In this document: positions 21,056-34,469 of the stretch, one piece after another
Position numbering within the stretch: position 1 is the stretch's first letter
How the letters are laid out: each line of letters begins with the position of its first letter
Assembly (NCBI GenBank): GCA_964247055.1
Contig: OZ176055.1
Location: forward strand, 3,720,001 to 3,784,000
Direction of reading: 5' to 3'
Source: Paragordius varius
Lineage: Eukaryota > Nematomorpha
Length of the DNA: 64,000 nt
Program-made: the position numbers and the translations under genes
Notes under the pieces: model-generated
The model's database searches: none
Seen by the model: the letters and a program-made list of their open reading frames with translations, nothing else
Told to the model about the DNA's origin: nothing

Positions 21056-22446
21056 AAAGAAAAGCTTCCTATTTGTAACATGGCTGGACATTTCGGCCGC
21101 CTTTGACTCTGTTGCACACAGAAATATCTCCAATGTCTTCAGAAAATTGGCCTTGGTAGTATTTTTACCAACCTCATCAGCGATATCTACCAAAACGCTG
21201 CCATTTATGACCAGAAAAGGTCCCACAAAGTTAATACGGTTCAGTATGGCATTAAACAAGGGTGCCCACTGTCCGGCACTCTGTTCAACCTCGTCATCAA
21301 TGACACTCTGAAGCTTCTAAGATTAGACGGCCACGATGCGTTAGCATACGCTGAAGACATATGCCTGCTATCGATAGAACACCACAAACATCAAAGCGCC
21401 ATAAATTCAGTACAACAGTCACTGAGCAAGATCGGACTTCTTCTTAATCCACAAAAGTGTAATTTGCTTATCAGCCACAGCGATCAAACCCCATTCATTA
21501 TAGACAGCTTGCCAATCAACATAATCAACGAAGCAGACACAATCAATTTCCTAGGCAACCCAGTCGGCCTCCACTTTTACAAACAAATCCCTAACTGCGA
21601 ATTAGTCGATAAAATTCAACAATCCAGCCTGAATCCCGCTCAAGAACTTGACGCAATAAAAACCTTTATTTACCTTACCCTAACCCGCATGCTCAGGCAT
21701 AATCAACTTAATTATAATATTAGTAATACAATCGATTATAAAATATGTAAAGCAGTAACAAATCCTCGCAATCCTGAAAATTTGGTTCAGGTAGCAAAGG
21801 GGCATTAGGGCTTCATTTAACGAAGGATGATATGAACATATTCCGGATCGAATCGGCGTTTAAAAGTGAAGCCGCAGGTAAGAGAGTCAAACTCAATCCT
21901 CCGTCACCTAGCGAGCTAGCTTCGTACATCAGGGGACATCCCACTCGACTCTATTTAAGTATCAATTGGTTCTGTAACGTTTAGATCAAAGCCCGAATGG
22001 TCTCGAAAAGCTTCAGAGTCAGCTGATCACTCGACCCAAGGCCCTCAATGGCGTTTAATATTACAATCGACATAAACAACCGACACAGAGTAGTGTATCT
22101 CCAGCGCAAGTGGAAAAGAAATCACATCGATCGTGATCTTGAACGCACATCGCAAAGAAAAGTAATGCAATGTGTTGCACTACAAAATTCATCCCACTTC
22201 TTTTGTTTAACCTCGTTATCAATAATATGCAAAAGCTTCTAAGGTTAAACGGCCATGATACTTTAGTTTTCGCTAAAGACATATAATTGCTATTGAAAAA
22301 CCACAACAAATACCATAAGGCTATAAACTTGGTCCACCAGTTTCTAAACAAAATTTAACTTAGTCTAAATTTGTAAAAATGTATTTCATTAATCAATCAC
22401 AGAGACCCTACACAATTTTCAATAGCTAACTTGCCAATCAAAATAA

Positions 22447-24426
22447 CACTGTGCAACAAATTTTATCCTTTTCTTTTAGACCAGAGTGAAAATTACGACA
22501 TCTTATAGAGAATTTTTTTCTGAAAATAATGATATATTTAATATTTTCCTAGCACTTTTTCACAAGCCGCTAAAAGGTTTCAAAAATCCAAAAACCATCA
22601 AAAATGCCTGTTTTTGTAACCCTATAACTTTTTGAATTATATAGCTTATTATCTTTTTTTGGGGGGATATTACAAATTATATTTTAAAATTCATGTAACA
22701 TTTTAAAATTTTTAAAAGTCTCTACTACTTTTTGATTTATTTGGAAAAAACGAAACTTAGCTCCAAAAAAATAGCGTTTCAAAACAATGAAAAATTAAGA
22801 GACATACTGGCATCATTTGATTGACAGCTTTTCATTATACATTACTAAAATAATAATATTTAATTGCTTTTTTATAAATATGAAAAATAGTATATATATT
22901 TAACACTTGGATACAACACACTCATTTTAGTCCTTCGATTCAAATTGGGGTAGTTGGATACCCCAGGCCTTTTTAAAAACAAATACTTTAAAAAGTATGG
23001 AAATATTCAAAACCATGGCAAAATTTTGCACTTATATAACATTTATAAACCGAAATATATAAAAAATTTTCAAAAATATTTGATATTACTTATTTTAAGC
23101 TAAACCCAAAGGTAAAAATTTCGTCAACGTGACATGTGTCAAATTGTAAAATTAAAAAATAATACAAAATAAACCGCTTTTCTATTTCAATCAATGTTAG
23201 ATGTAAATTATATAAAAAATTAGCTTTAGTTTTACCTTTAAAATCAAATGAAGACGATATTTTGCAAAAATTTTGTAAAAAAATGGCGTCGAAGTAGTTT
23301 AACTTTTTTTTCAAAACAAAATTTTATCAAGATATTTTGGCATATTTATATAATTTTTATCAAGATAGAAGCATAAATTTAAATTGGGACCGTTTCCTTC
23401 TGTATTTTTTAAAAATATTAATTTAAATTTAGTCTGGGGTATTTAGATACCCCAATTTGAATCGAAGTGTTGATGTTATAATAATAAATTTAATAAAATG
23501 ATAATATTTTTAAATTTATTAATGTTAATGGATAATAAACTCTGTGTTTGAATTAATATTATATGATTTTTAGTAATATTTCAATTATGTTATTATATAT
23601 TTTTGTTATTATTTTAAAGTAAATTTATTTATAAACTACTAAGATTTTAAAAAATTTAATACAGAAATGATTTAAAAATTATAAATATATTAAAATATTT
23701 TTAATTAAGACACAATATACGAATATATTTATTATGAAAGAAAAAAACAAATGAATGCCTTTTTTGCTCTGTTAGTTCAACATTTCAGTTTATATTTATT
23801 TGCATGTTTATATTTTTTTGTTGAAAAAAACTTTCGTATATTAAAAAACAAAATATCATGATTCATATAATCACGTACAATACATAATAAATAAATTTGC
23901 ATGTTTAAAAGTATTTCTTATTTATAAATAATATATATCAAATTAATATTATATATTTATTATTTTATTAATTATACTATAAATATACTAATTTATTCCT
24001 AAAATTAATATTTACATTTTTTAATTAAACATGAAATTTTTCCATTTTGTTATGTATAAAAAATGGTATGGTGCCTGCACGTCTCTTAATTTTTCATTGT
24101 TTTGAAACGCTATTTTTTTGGAGCTAAGTTTCGTTTTTTCTAAATAAATCAAAAAGTAGTAGAGACTTTTAAAAATTTTAAAATGTTACATGAATTTTAA
24201 AATATAATTTGTAATATCCTCCAAAAAATAAATAATAAGCTATAAAATTCAAAAAATTATAGGGTTACAAAAACAGGCATTTTTGATGGTTTTTGGATTT
24301 TTGAAACCTTTTAGCGGCTCGCGAAAAAGTGCTAGGAAAATATTAAATATATCATTATTTTCAGAAAAAAATTCTCTATAAGATGTAGTAATTTTCACTC
24401 TGGTCTAAAAATCGTGTTGCACAGTG
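22447..24426. mobile_element. Non-autonomous DNA transposon with about 350-bp inverted repeats
   Basis: The ends are long inverted repeats starting CACTGTGCAAC. The left arm 22447-22810 is mirrored by 24083-24426 with few differences. Comparison with the uninterrupted LINE sequence at 21515 shows that TAA is duplicated at the two borders (22444-22446 and 24427-24429). A 3-bp TAA/TTA duplication is typical of PIF/Harbinger-type elements, but no transposase is present, so the superfamily is a guess. A TTAA-type MITE sits inside at 22904-23469. Confidence 0.85.
22904..23469 (-). mobile_element. TTAA-flanked MITE, copy 1 of 3
   Basis: Bordered by TTAA at the left and TTGA at the right. Ends CACTTGGATACAAC and (reverse complement) CACTTCGATTCAAATTGGGG are similar inverted repeats. 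A subterminal palindrome of type GGGGTATCTAAATACCCC is present at both sides. It is in the opposite orientation to the copies at 33888 and 44045. TTAA duplication suggests a piggyBac-type mobiliser; no coding capacity is seen. Confidence 0.85.
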
Positions 24427-25305
24427 TAATTAACGAGACAGAAACAAACAATTTCCTAGGCAATCCAATCGGCCTCCATTTCTGAACAAGTAACTGCAAA
24501 TTTGTTGAGAAAATCCATTAATAATATCCAACCCGCTCAGAAAATCAACGCAAACTTTCTTCTAACTAACCCTAACACATATGCTCGGCATAACCAACAT
24601 TATAACGATACTAGCAATACCATATATATAAAATATGTAAAACCGTTAAAGAAATTCTTGCCGTCCCAAAAAGTGCGGAAGATATGTACGTATTTAGCTC
24701 AGATAACAAAGGGAGTTCCATAAACGAGAGACAATATCAGATTCCAAATAAGCGTTTAAATTCCTAACCAGCAACGACGAAGTGGAGATTAACTAAGTAA
24801 AACTGCAATATAGAGATATAAAATAAATTCTCCGTCCCATCATGAGTTATCATCGTTCCTTTCAAGGAATAACTCACCCAACTCGATCAACATAACCAAT
24901 GGATTTGATATATTTATCAAAGTCCGAATGGTTTCGAAAAACCTTAAATCAGCTTGTCGCTCCTTCCAAGACTTACGGTCACGTTTAACAGCAAAATGGA
25001 CATAGTGTAGTATCCTACTTGCTAAGTAGAAAGAAGATATTATTGACTTAACCGCTTGAAAAATAATGCAATGTTCCCAACACAGAGCCTCTCATTTCCA
25101 GCTTTACTTCCGAAACATGAGATGGATGATCTGGAAGTCACAAGGCGTGTTTAGACCTATCACCTACAGATAGCAAAAGGTTGGCTAACTTATACGACCA
25201 CAACTGGCGCCAATGAATTTGAAGGTAAAATTTATGGGTTCGCCAAAAGCAATAGCCTGATCAGCCTGCGACACGAGGCGACAAATATCGTGATGCGTCC
25301 CTGTT

Positions 25306-28074
25306 TTGCAAGGTGATGAAAATATATTTTAATTTTCTCTAAACATCGTTGTTAAATTACTAAATAAACAATATTTAGATTCATCACAAGTCAAACGTAC
25401 ATTTGAAATTGAGGGGTTTTAAAGCAAAATGATACTATAGATATGGAAGATTCCACCATCACAAAAGAGACCGGAAAGATAATCCATTATATCTTGTTCA
25501 GTAGGGTTAATATTCTAAATGCCGTAATATGTTAGTGAGTTCTGCTTAAATTGTTTAATTTATTAAGTCAGTTGCTTATTGAATAATAAAGTCAGCATCA
25601 ATGCGATGATAAATAGGGAATTTGCCTTATATGTATGACATTTCAAGGGCACTATATTTCCTAATTCATATAATAAATATTTCGAGGTGTCTCGAGAAGC
25701 AAAATAACTAGATCAAAATTAGGCGCAAATTTAACATTTTAATAGTGGCACAATTGAATAGTAGTAATGTAGGAAATGTAAGAAGAGAGGAATCAGCCAC
25801 CTATAAATAAATCTGGGACAGTCAGTAAGTATGAAAAATCAAATATCTGGGGATTAATTGTGATATATTATAAAAACTTGATTTTCTTTATATATCTTAA
25901 CACATACTTCTAATAACATGTTTTATTAAACATTGAACCCATTCTATGACTGAGAGCAAAAGGAAACAGTGGGATAATTAAAATCCATTAATTTCTATAT
26001 ATTTCGTTGCATAAAAAATCTGCTATACAAAAGCACATCTGGTAACTATATATTATGTTATGAAAATGTAAAAACAAACTTGTAAAAAATGGTATCCCAA
26101 AAACAACGGTAGTTTGGTTTTAAAAACCATACGGTAAAAAGCTTCTTTTCGACGTACTTAAATTTGTGCAAATATATAGCGAGTTGTATAAATGATTACA
26201 ATTATTCAAAATTTTCATTTTAATTAAGGTTAAATATCCCAGGTTTTTAAGAATATATCAGGCGGGACTCAATTTAAATTGATGTTTCCATCTTAAAAAA
26301 TGAACAGTGTTGAAATATTTAAATGTATTTTGGAAGTTCCAGGTTTAATATTCAGACTCCTTTAATTTTTCAAATAATGGTGCTTATATTTTAAGACTTT
26401 ATTACCTATCTATTTTTTGCAGATATTTAGATTAATAAACCCTTAAATCTGTAAATAAACCACTGCTTTAAAAGTCGCCTGTTTGAAAAAGATCGTTTTT
26501 TATATTTTTAAATTTTTTATCCCTCATAGCCTCTATACATTTTATAATTGCATGATAAATATCATATATCTTGTTGACTTTTTCATATGGCAAAGCCTAA
26601 CATTTATTCTATTATGATTCATATTATTTCTCGAATAAAGATTAGCAATTGTAATTTAATAATATCTGTGCTTCCATCAATTGACAAAGAGAACGCAACA
26701 AAGTTTCTATATCTTTCTTTTAAGGAAAAATGAATTTCTACTGATATTAGATTCGTCGAATATTATTTTGCGAAAGACATATGCTATTTATTAAATTCTT
26801 ATTGGGACCTTAATGTTAATATTTGAATTATGAGTTTAGCTAGTGAATTAAAAAAAATATTTAAAATTGTTTTATAAAAAAATGTCTTGTAAGTAGGTTA
26901 AAAAAAGATTTTTTGATTTTATAAAGACTTTAACTATATGATTCTAGGCTAGTAATTAAATATGTGATAAATGATAATAAACCATAATATTTCAAGTTTT
27001 ATTATAATTTTTTTAATTATCCTAAATTACCTAATTTTCCCTTTTTGTCCAATATTATTTTCGCTCAATATTACAAAAACTAGGTTTTCAGCAAATAATA
27101 ATTTTCGCGGCAAATGAATTCGCTGGTCATAAGATATCTCTAAAAAAATTTTGGTGTTATGTGTTTTTTTGCATTTAAAATATTTGATTTTATTAACTTT
27201 AAATGATTAAGTAAAAGCTAATAATAATTTTGGTATGGCATATAAATAAGGCTCTGATATGATTATGGTCTGCAATTATGATATTATTCCTCAATTGATT
27301 ATTTTATCAGTGATATTTAACGTAAAGTTTGACAACCTTATTTCATTCGTCAAATTCTCTCTATAATTACTCTACATATAAAAAATATTAATTTAATTCA
27401 AAAAAATTTTTTGTAAACATTTTAAAAATAATATCTCCAATTTGATATCAATATTCTTCAATAGATCTCTATATTGTTTATGCTCTAAAACAGATGATTA
27501 TATAAAAATAACCACATTTTTAACCACATGGATCATTGTAAAAGAGATATGTTCAAATCTAGGTGAAACAAGTAGTGCATTGTTAATATATCTAGACGGC
27601 GAATTTTATTTTAACACAACTATAAAATATTCCACGGTACACACATATTCTAATATATTTTAAAATTGTATGTTAAACACAGTTCAACAGTAATTTTAGT
27701 GGGGTAAGTTTAAATTGTCTTCTTAACACAAAAAATTCAATTTCTAAAATAGAATTTATTATATATTCTGTATCCGTACATTCATCAATTACAAATATAA
27801 AAAAAAAATTAGTTTAATTTGCCCATACATTTGTTCGAGATGTTTTTACACATATTTTAGTATAATTTAAAATTTAGCAATATTACAATACTTTTACTAG
27901 TTTTGTTATTTATATAATAAACACATCTATATATGTTAAAATAAATTTATTCGATACTGGATATACATAAATTCAAATGTGCCTTTCAAGCGTTTGTGTT
28001 GGAACCCATGTTGTATGGTTTAAAATTGGGACTCCAAAATAAGATTGAAACCAACAATATTCAAATGAAATATC
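25306..28074. other. AT-rich intergenic region
   Basis: No gene, RNA or repeat that I can support. The 73-codon plus ORF at 27442-27663 has no recognisable motif, no clear splice context and biased low-complexity surroundings, so I do not call it. Confidence 0.5.
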
Positions 28075-29420
28075 AAGCTGGTAAAATGTAGCTTTAGCTT
28101 TTTAAAGTTAATTATTTACATTTTCCAAGCATAATATATGGTTATTTCCAGTTGCAATAGCGAAACAATTTATAGAAAGTAAAATGGCGGCAAAAAAGTT
28201 TGAGATGTTTTTAACATTTTACAACTTTTTATATTTTTTGTATAATGCGCCTAAAAGGCTAAAGAAAATATGTTTTTAAATTCGGCTTAATACCTTAAAT
28301 ACTTTTTAAGATATTCAAATTTCTTCGCTCTGGAACATAAAACTTCCAGAAAAGGTAATGGAGTGTTGAATAGCTAAGGTACCATGCAAATGAATGTATA
28401 TTAATGTGAATAATTAAATTTTATAAGCTTTCCTAGATTATTTTACCAGCAAAAACTTGATATATATTGATTTTAATATCAGCTCTTCGTGTCGTGTCTG
28501 GAAGCTGTCATAATTTTAGACTCTAAAACAGGGGTAAACAACAGCGGCCCTCCGAATGTGTGACACAAAAAATTTGGAAACATAAGTCCATAATTTTCAT
28601 AAATTAATTAAATATTAGAATTTAAACAAATAATTTTAATAAGTTATTTAAATTGGCACCAAAATAGCGAAAATTGGTGTAAATTTTTATTGTTTTTTCC
28701 CATTTTTTACAGTTTTACATGAATAAAATTATGTTAACGATCATATCTACAAATGCGGTCTGCCGGTTATTTTTGAGTTAAAAATGTCGCGAAGCCATTT
28801 GTTTGGTATATCTCTCCTTTAGAAGTCACAAAACTGTAAAAATATGAGATCTAATACTCTCGAGAAATAGATAATTTTTTTAGCCTAAATAACTTTCAAA
28901 ACAATTGTTTATTTACAAGATTGAGATCTGGGATATAAAGCTACCCCAATATGTCACCGCGGATAAAAAAGGAAAAGGTTTTGAACTAAATTTAGATAGT
29001 TATAAACCATGATTTAAAAGCACAACTGATTTTTATCAATAAATAGTCCTAATAAAAAAATGCTTTACGCAATTAATTATTTATATTTTTACGCTTTTAA
29101 AACTTCTTGACCTTTTTAGGTAGTTTTTGTATCCCTATCTAAAATTTGAACATCTCAAAAAGCATTTCAGGTGTTAGGCCGAATTCAAAAATATGTTTCT
29201 TAGCCTTTAAGGCGTTTAATATATTTTTTTCTAAAAGAACCTCATCTTAAACCTTTTCGCCGCCTTTTATGTTTTTTTCACTGATACAATAAACAAGTAA
29301 ATAAATATTATTGGAAAATGTAATTAATTAACTCTTGTAAGCTTCTTTATATTTAATTTGCTCCGATTTTAAACAGTAGAAGTTACAAACTTAAACAAAA
29401 CCATTTTTAATTATTTTAAA
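28075..29420. repeat. Foldback repeat, also present at 52950-53195
   Basis: 28075-28372 (AAAATGGCGGCAAA, ATAATGCGCCTAAAAGGC, AAATTCGGCTTAATACC) recurs in the same orientation at 52950-53195 and, inverted and diverged, at about 29130-29300 (GGCCGAATTCAAAAATATG, TTTAAGGCGTTTAATAT). A third related stretch with ATGCCTAGAAAAAGCATA lies at 29520-29700. No terminal signature or target duplication was found. Confidence 0.55.
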
Positions 29421-30202
29421 ACTTTTAAAACAGTATTAAAGGATTGAGCTCTGGGTTTTAAAACTAGCCCAATTCATCGCGGACAAAAAAGGTAAAAAAA
29501 TCATTAAGTGTAAATACAAAGAAAAAAATGACAGCGAAAAAGTTTGAGATGAGATTTTTACAAATTTACATGTATCAATTTTTTATTATTATTATTATAG
29601 GTAAATGCCTAGAAAAAGCATATTTTTAAATTTTACCCAATTTATTCCTTAACCATTTATTTGAAATTTTTTAACGATTTAACAAAAAATGGACAAAATA
29701 CGGCAAAAAAATTTTTAACATCATTTTTTTCAAAATATTTGATAATGGATATAAAAGGCGACATAATGCTATTTTTGTCAAGCCCCATATCATTATTGAT
29801 ATGCTATTTAAATTCGGGGTTAAACTATCTCAATTTATGAAATATAGTACAACTATATTATAACCATTCTTCTTAATTGGTATAAACTGTATATATCGAA
29901 CAGGTGTGCCTAACACAAATGGCTTCGCGAGCCGCATTTTTAACTCTACAACCCCCCGGGCCTCATTTGAAAATTAAATGGGCATTCGTAATTTATTACA
30001 CTTCATATATAAAACTGTAAAATGCAAGTACAATATAACAACTTTTTCTCTAGTTCTTGCCAATAGGATAGACTTACCTAGAAAAAATGTATAATAATAA
30101 TAATTTTACAAAGATTTTGTCGGCTTATTTTACAATATGGATTTTTAAATTTTCCCCGGGCCACAGATAAAGTCCAGGAGGGCCGGGTGTCCGACACCAC
30201 TG
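28529..30202. mobile_element. hAT-type MITE pair or one 1.7-kb hAT-type element
   Basis: The left end is CAGGGGTAAACAACAGCGGCCC and the right end, in reverse complement, is CAGTGGTGTCGGACACCCGGCCC. Both are of the CAGGGGTG type also seen at 55408 and 56584. The 8-bp borders CTCTAAAA and ATATAAAA agree at 6 of 8. The inner edges at about 28800 (CGCGAAGCCATTTGTTTGG) and about 29905 (AAATGGCTTCGCGAGCC) look like the opposite ends of the 270-bp MITE, so two separate MITEs flanking the foldback repeat are equally likely. Confidence 0.6.
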
Positions 30203-31254
30203 ATATAAAATATCCATGACATATACACTCATATTCTAAATGTATAATTCAAAATTATTGTTTTAACAATATTTATTTTGGTTTTTTTATTTATTATAAT
30301 TAATTTACATAAGTTTCATACATTTAGATATGAAATAGTCTGGCAAGAATTTTATAAGGATTGTAATATCCAGGCAGCGAGACATTTCCAATGTAAATGT
30401 ATATTTACAAAGCCATTTAAAATTGGGTTTGGTAAATAAACGGTAGTGATACTTTGAATTTCTATTATTTATTGTATGTAGAAATTCTGTGTATAGTTGT
30501 ATGACTGATTTCAAAATATTTGCAGACTGAATCTATCAAATTAAATTGACCTTTACCCCTGATACTAATATTGTGTTGGACTTCTTTATCAATTAATAAA
30601 ATGATTATTGTTATTCAGTGCTATACTATTTTTGATAGGTTGGAGTGTTTTTTGTCTCCTTGACGCAATCAGTAACATGAGAACTTTTACTGTTTACTCG
30701 TTATTCTATTTTTATTAACTCGGTGGCCATTTGTTTGTTTACCATACTGATTTAACCATAATGAATGGTGCAGTAATAGAATGAACGGGAGATAAATATT
30801 CAACTTATTTGAAATAGATACGAATTCGCCTTAAAGCCAATATCTATTTAGTTTTAGGTGATCTCTATTTTGTTATTCAAGAAACAAATATTTTTATGTC
30901 TCTATCCGTAATTTTTTTCGCCGTTTTTAATTGATGATCATATTGAATTGACGATATTAGTGTTGTTAATTAAGAGTGTTATTTTCCTTTTTGATCAAAG
31001 TATAAGTTCGGGCACTGGGTACAATAGGATCCGGTTTCTGGTTTATGTTTCTCAATCATATGTCACATTAGGACGAGCATAGATAAATGATATATAATTC
31101 ATTAGTTGTTTGGGATTGGATATCTATAATGAATCATAATATTGCATTTAAAAATTTAATTCTTAAATCGCATTCTAATATTCTAATATCTTAAGTTGTT
31201 GACATTATTGCTTAATTAAAAGTAATCAGTTTTTCAATTAGAACAAAGTATACC
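30203..31254. other. AT-rich intergenic region
   Basis: No feature I can support. It lies downstream of the minus-strand Lys-rich gene and would contain its 3' UTR. Confidence 0.4.
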
Positions 31255-32405
31255 TTAAAAATGGGAAGAAAAGATAGGAGCCAAGCAACCGGAACCCATT
31301 ATATCTGGCAGATTATGACTGTTTTCCTGACCGGGCAATGGACAGATAGGCACGGGTTCTGTGAAAATTCTACCTCTTCTCCTTCTAATGTACGGAAGAT
31401 CATCGTTTGAATCAGAATTTTCAAAGTACGCACATTTACATCTATAATTAGTGGTTTACAAATTGATATATTATTAAATAAGTTTATAATTTTAAAAGGC
31501 GGGTCTTACTTAGAACACATGATATTTAGCTTTTTCATTCTTGGCATTGGCGATGACTTGCGGGCATCTGCAGACCGAGTTCGCCAAACGCACGAACGAT
31601 AGGGTGTTGGTTTCCCGCTAATAACTCTATGGGTATAATAAGCTGGTATTCGATTGGCAATAGATTGCCTGACCTCACTTCTACTGTGGACACAATTAGT
31701 TTCGCTTCTTGGGGTTTCATCATTTTTCACTATTTGTTGTTTAGGTAATATATTCGATTTTCGCACGATTCGTATAGCTGTGTCTCTCACATTCTTATTA
31801 GTTATACTAATATGTTCACTCATGGTGTTATCAATTTTTTTCTCCATCTTTAACTCTGAGATCGAATTATTTTGACATAGAATACTTAAGTTTAAATTTG
31901 ATGTTTTAATTTCCAAAGGTATATTTTCAGCCATTTTTAATCTCTTATCGCCTCCTTTAACGTTTTTCTTAGCTTCCATTACACGTTTATTGGAAATCCT
32001 TTCTTTTACATTCTTATTAGGTATTTCATGCTTGCGATTCCCTTTGGGGCCATTGTTTTTACTTGATTGATGAATTTTATGTTTGGTAAATTTGTTGGTG
32101 CAAATCTTTTTCATGTTCCGTTTTGAAGTTTCTGCTTTTGTTTTTGGACTTATATAAACGTTCTCGATTTTATTTTTTACCGATTTCTTGGGTTTTGTTA
32201 CAGCACTTGGTTTATTCAAACTTTTTCCCTTAATATTGTTATTTTCCCATTTCATTTTTTTGGGAGGGTTTTCCGTTTTTTTGCTATCGGTTGACTGTTT
32301 GTGTTTTGCTTTTGTCAGTTTACTTTCAATTTTGGATGCCGTGTTTGGAGATATTTTTTGTTTTTTTGAATTATTTTTTAATACAACAGACGATTTGCGT
32401 TTCAT
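31255..32405 (-). CDS. Lys-rich nuclear-type protein of unknown function, two exons
   Basis: Assembled as complement(join(31255..31441, 31510..32405)), 360 aa. The first exon opens with MKRKSSVVLKNNSKKQKIS and is very rich in Lys, Asn and Ser for about 160 residues, with several KKXK-type clusters that could be nuclear localisation signals. It ends with the more structured YYTHRVISGKPTPYRSCVWR. The splice reads TCTAA|GTAAGA ... TTATAG|ATGTAAATG, keeps frame, and adds CKCAYFENSDSNDDLPYIRR and a C-terminus ending APIFSSHF. The 68-base intron fits the short introns of its neighbours. I do not recognise a family; a small chromatin or cell-cycle protein would fit the composition but is not shown. 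The start is the only ATG at the head of the long frame. Confidence 0.7.
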
Positions 32406-33029
32406 TTTTTAAATAATGTGAGTAGTGGTATTCAATCAATGATAAAATGATTGTTACCCTAATATTATAAAATAAATTATAAATATTAAAATATATTATA
32501 GCACCAACAATTAAAACCAGCATTATCAATTTTTTATATATGAATAATATTAAAATATTCGGTAATAGTATATAAATTTTTCATCTCTATAGTTTGTTAA
32601 TAAAATGTTTTTAAAAAACATCTCCTAGCAAAACTAAACAAGGATCAGATGATTAAAAGTTTTAAAATTTATATAATAATAGCTCTACAAAATTAATAGT
32701 TAAATGACATCATAATTTCTATCATTTAAAAATGTATATGTTACAGGGAAAATCTTTAATATTATTTTATTCCATATATATCTGCCTAAAATATTAAAAC
32801 GATTCACTTTGGGTTGGTAATTTTGATCTATTTTGGACTACATTTAGTTATTCCAATGAATAGATCATAAAATAAACCCGTCAAGGTGTACAAAATACTC
32901 CTTGAAATTGTATACATCTATTAAATATTAAATTCTTATACCATTTCATAATAAAGATATGTTTACAGAACTTTTCTAAATTTAAATTTAAAACCAATTA
33001 TGCATTTTTCAACATATTTCGATTTAATA

Positions 33030-33887
33030 ACGGTCCGTCCAAAATAGGATATATAAAAAATACCCTGATGAAATATATATGGATAGAAAAATGTATCAGG
33101 ATTATCATGGTGTTTTTAGTTTTGGCCCTTACAAGTGATTTAAAATATTTACATAACTCACCCATATCAGAAAATGACAAAAATTCCGCACATTTTGTTA
33201 AATTATATTTTTTTGGTGAAAACTAAATGTTATTCCAAAAATACCATTAAATATATCATCATCTATATAGAATGGCAAAATATTTTTATGATTTATAAAG
33301 TTTTGGATGTGGGCTCCGAGAGTTACAACTTTTTCGCCATTAAAAAATGTACTTTTTCTTTAAAATAAACGCAAAAATGCCGAGATTTCGCGAGATTTTT
33401 TTATTTTCTTTAGATTATGACATTAAAAAAATTTTTTTTGGATAAATACTTTGTTCAAAAAAAATTTTAGCAGTATATTATTGAGGCCTACTTCATATTA
33501 TTTTGAAACATGATAACGATAGAAAAACCCTATATCATATTATAAATATAGATTTTTACGAAAATTTAGCGAAATTCGAAAGGAAGCAAACCTCTAATAT
33601 AAAATTTTGAGCCGATAATGTTTGGCATCTTTGGTTTATAGAAAAATATTTTAAGCAGCTTTGAACTATATAGATAAAGTTTAACTATATCAGAGTGTTG
33701 TTTTGACGCTTCAAATGAGCATAAACAATGATTCAACAAAATTTTGCTAAAAATTAAATTTTTGAACTAAATGCAAGATTTATTTGTTATTTTAAATGTA
33801 TGCTCTGAAAGTCTCATATTTTTAATAGCCTGAAACGGTTCTCTTAAAATAAACGAAAAATGCTGGTCTAACACCCTTACCAGTTGA
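33030..33887. repeat. Dispersed repeat, partly duplicated at 34470-34700 and 1080-1560
   Basis: ACTCACCCATATCAGAAAATGACAAAA at 33155 recurs as ACTGCTCCATATCAGAAACCGACAAAA at 34495, followed in both by a related block. The segment around 33060-33130 and 33720-33850 resembles 1080-1560 in inverted orientation. It probably belongs to one old DNA transposon family, interrupted by the MITE at 33888; ends are not defined. Confidence 0.45.
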
Positions 33888-34469
33888 CACTTCGATTTAA
33901 TTTGGGGTATATGAATACCCCAGACCAAATTTGAGTTAGGATTTTTTAAAAACTACTGAAGGAAACGGTCCCAATTTAAATCTATGCTTCTATCCTAATA
34001 AAAATTATATAAATATGCCACCAAAATATCTAAATAAAATTTTGTTTTGAAAAAAAAGTTCCATGTCAAACTACTTCGACGCCATTTTTATTTTACAAAA
34101 TTTTTGAAAAATATCGTCCTCATTTAATTTTAAGGGTATAATTAAAGCTATTTTTTTATTTAAATTACATCTAACATTGATATAAATAGAAAAAGCGGTT
34201 TATTCCGTAGTATTTTACAATTTTACCATTCCACACATGTCACGTTCACGAAATTTCTACCTCTCGGTTTTAGCTAAAAAGTAATATCAAGTATTTTTAA
34301 ATAATTTCTTTTATATGTTTCGGTTAATTACTGTTATATAAGTGCACAATTTTGTCATGGTTTCGATTCCTTCCAAATTTTTTAAAGAATTTAATTTTAA
34401 ACAGGCCTGGGGTATTTAACTACCCCAATTTGAATCGAAGGACTTAACTGAATCTGTTGTATCCAAGTG
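33888..34469 (+). mobile_element. TTAA-type MITE, copy 2 of 3
   Basis: 582 bp, the same family as 22904-23469 and 44045-44624 (CACTTCGATT...GGGGTATATGAATACCCC at the left; TACCCCAATTTGAATCGAAG and ATCCAAGTGT at the right). The borders TTGA and TGAA look like decayed TTAA. Long internal matches include GGAAACGGTCCCAATTTAAAT and CAAACTACTTCGACGCCATTTT. Confidence 0.82.

Larger units (their letters stand above)
21060..25305 (+). pseudogene. R2-like element fragments, plus strand, one split by a DNA transposon
   Basis: 21060-22200 is a close relative of copy 1, starting inside the RT (WLDISAAFDSV) and containing NFLGNPVGLHFYKQIPNCELVDKIQQSSLNPAQ (21539-21650). It has internal deletions: AEDI replaces ADDI in the catalytic block, and part of the region before ALGL is lost. 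From about 22205 a second, more decayed stretch restarts in the RT (FNLVINNMQKLLRLNGHD), is interrupted at 22446 by a 1.98-kb inverted-repeat element, and resumes at 24427 with INETETNNFLGNPIGLHF. It continues to the SLISLRHEATNIV equivalent near 25300. No U1 sequence is seen at the far end. Confidence 0.85.

Noticed and set aside
27442-27663. A 73-aa protein gene
   Set aside because: No motif, no splice or start context and no similar sequence in the window; expected by chance in AT-rich DNA of this length.
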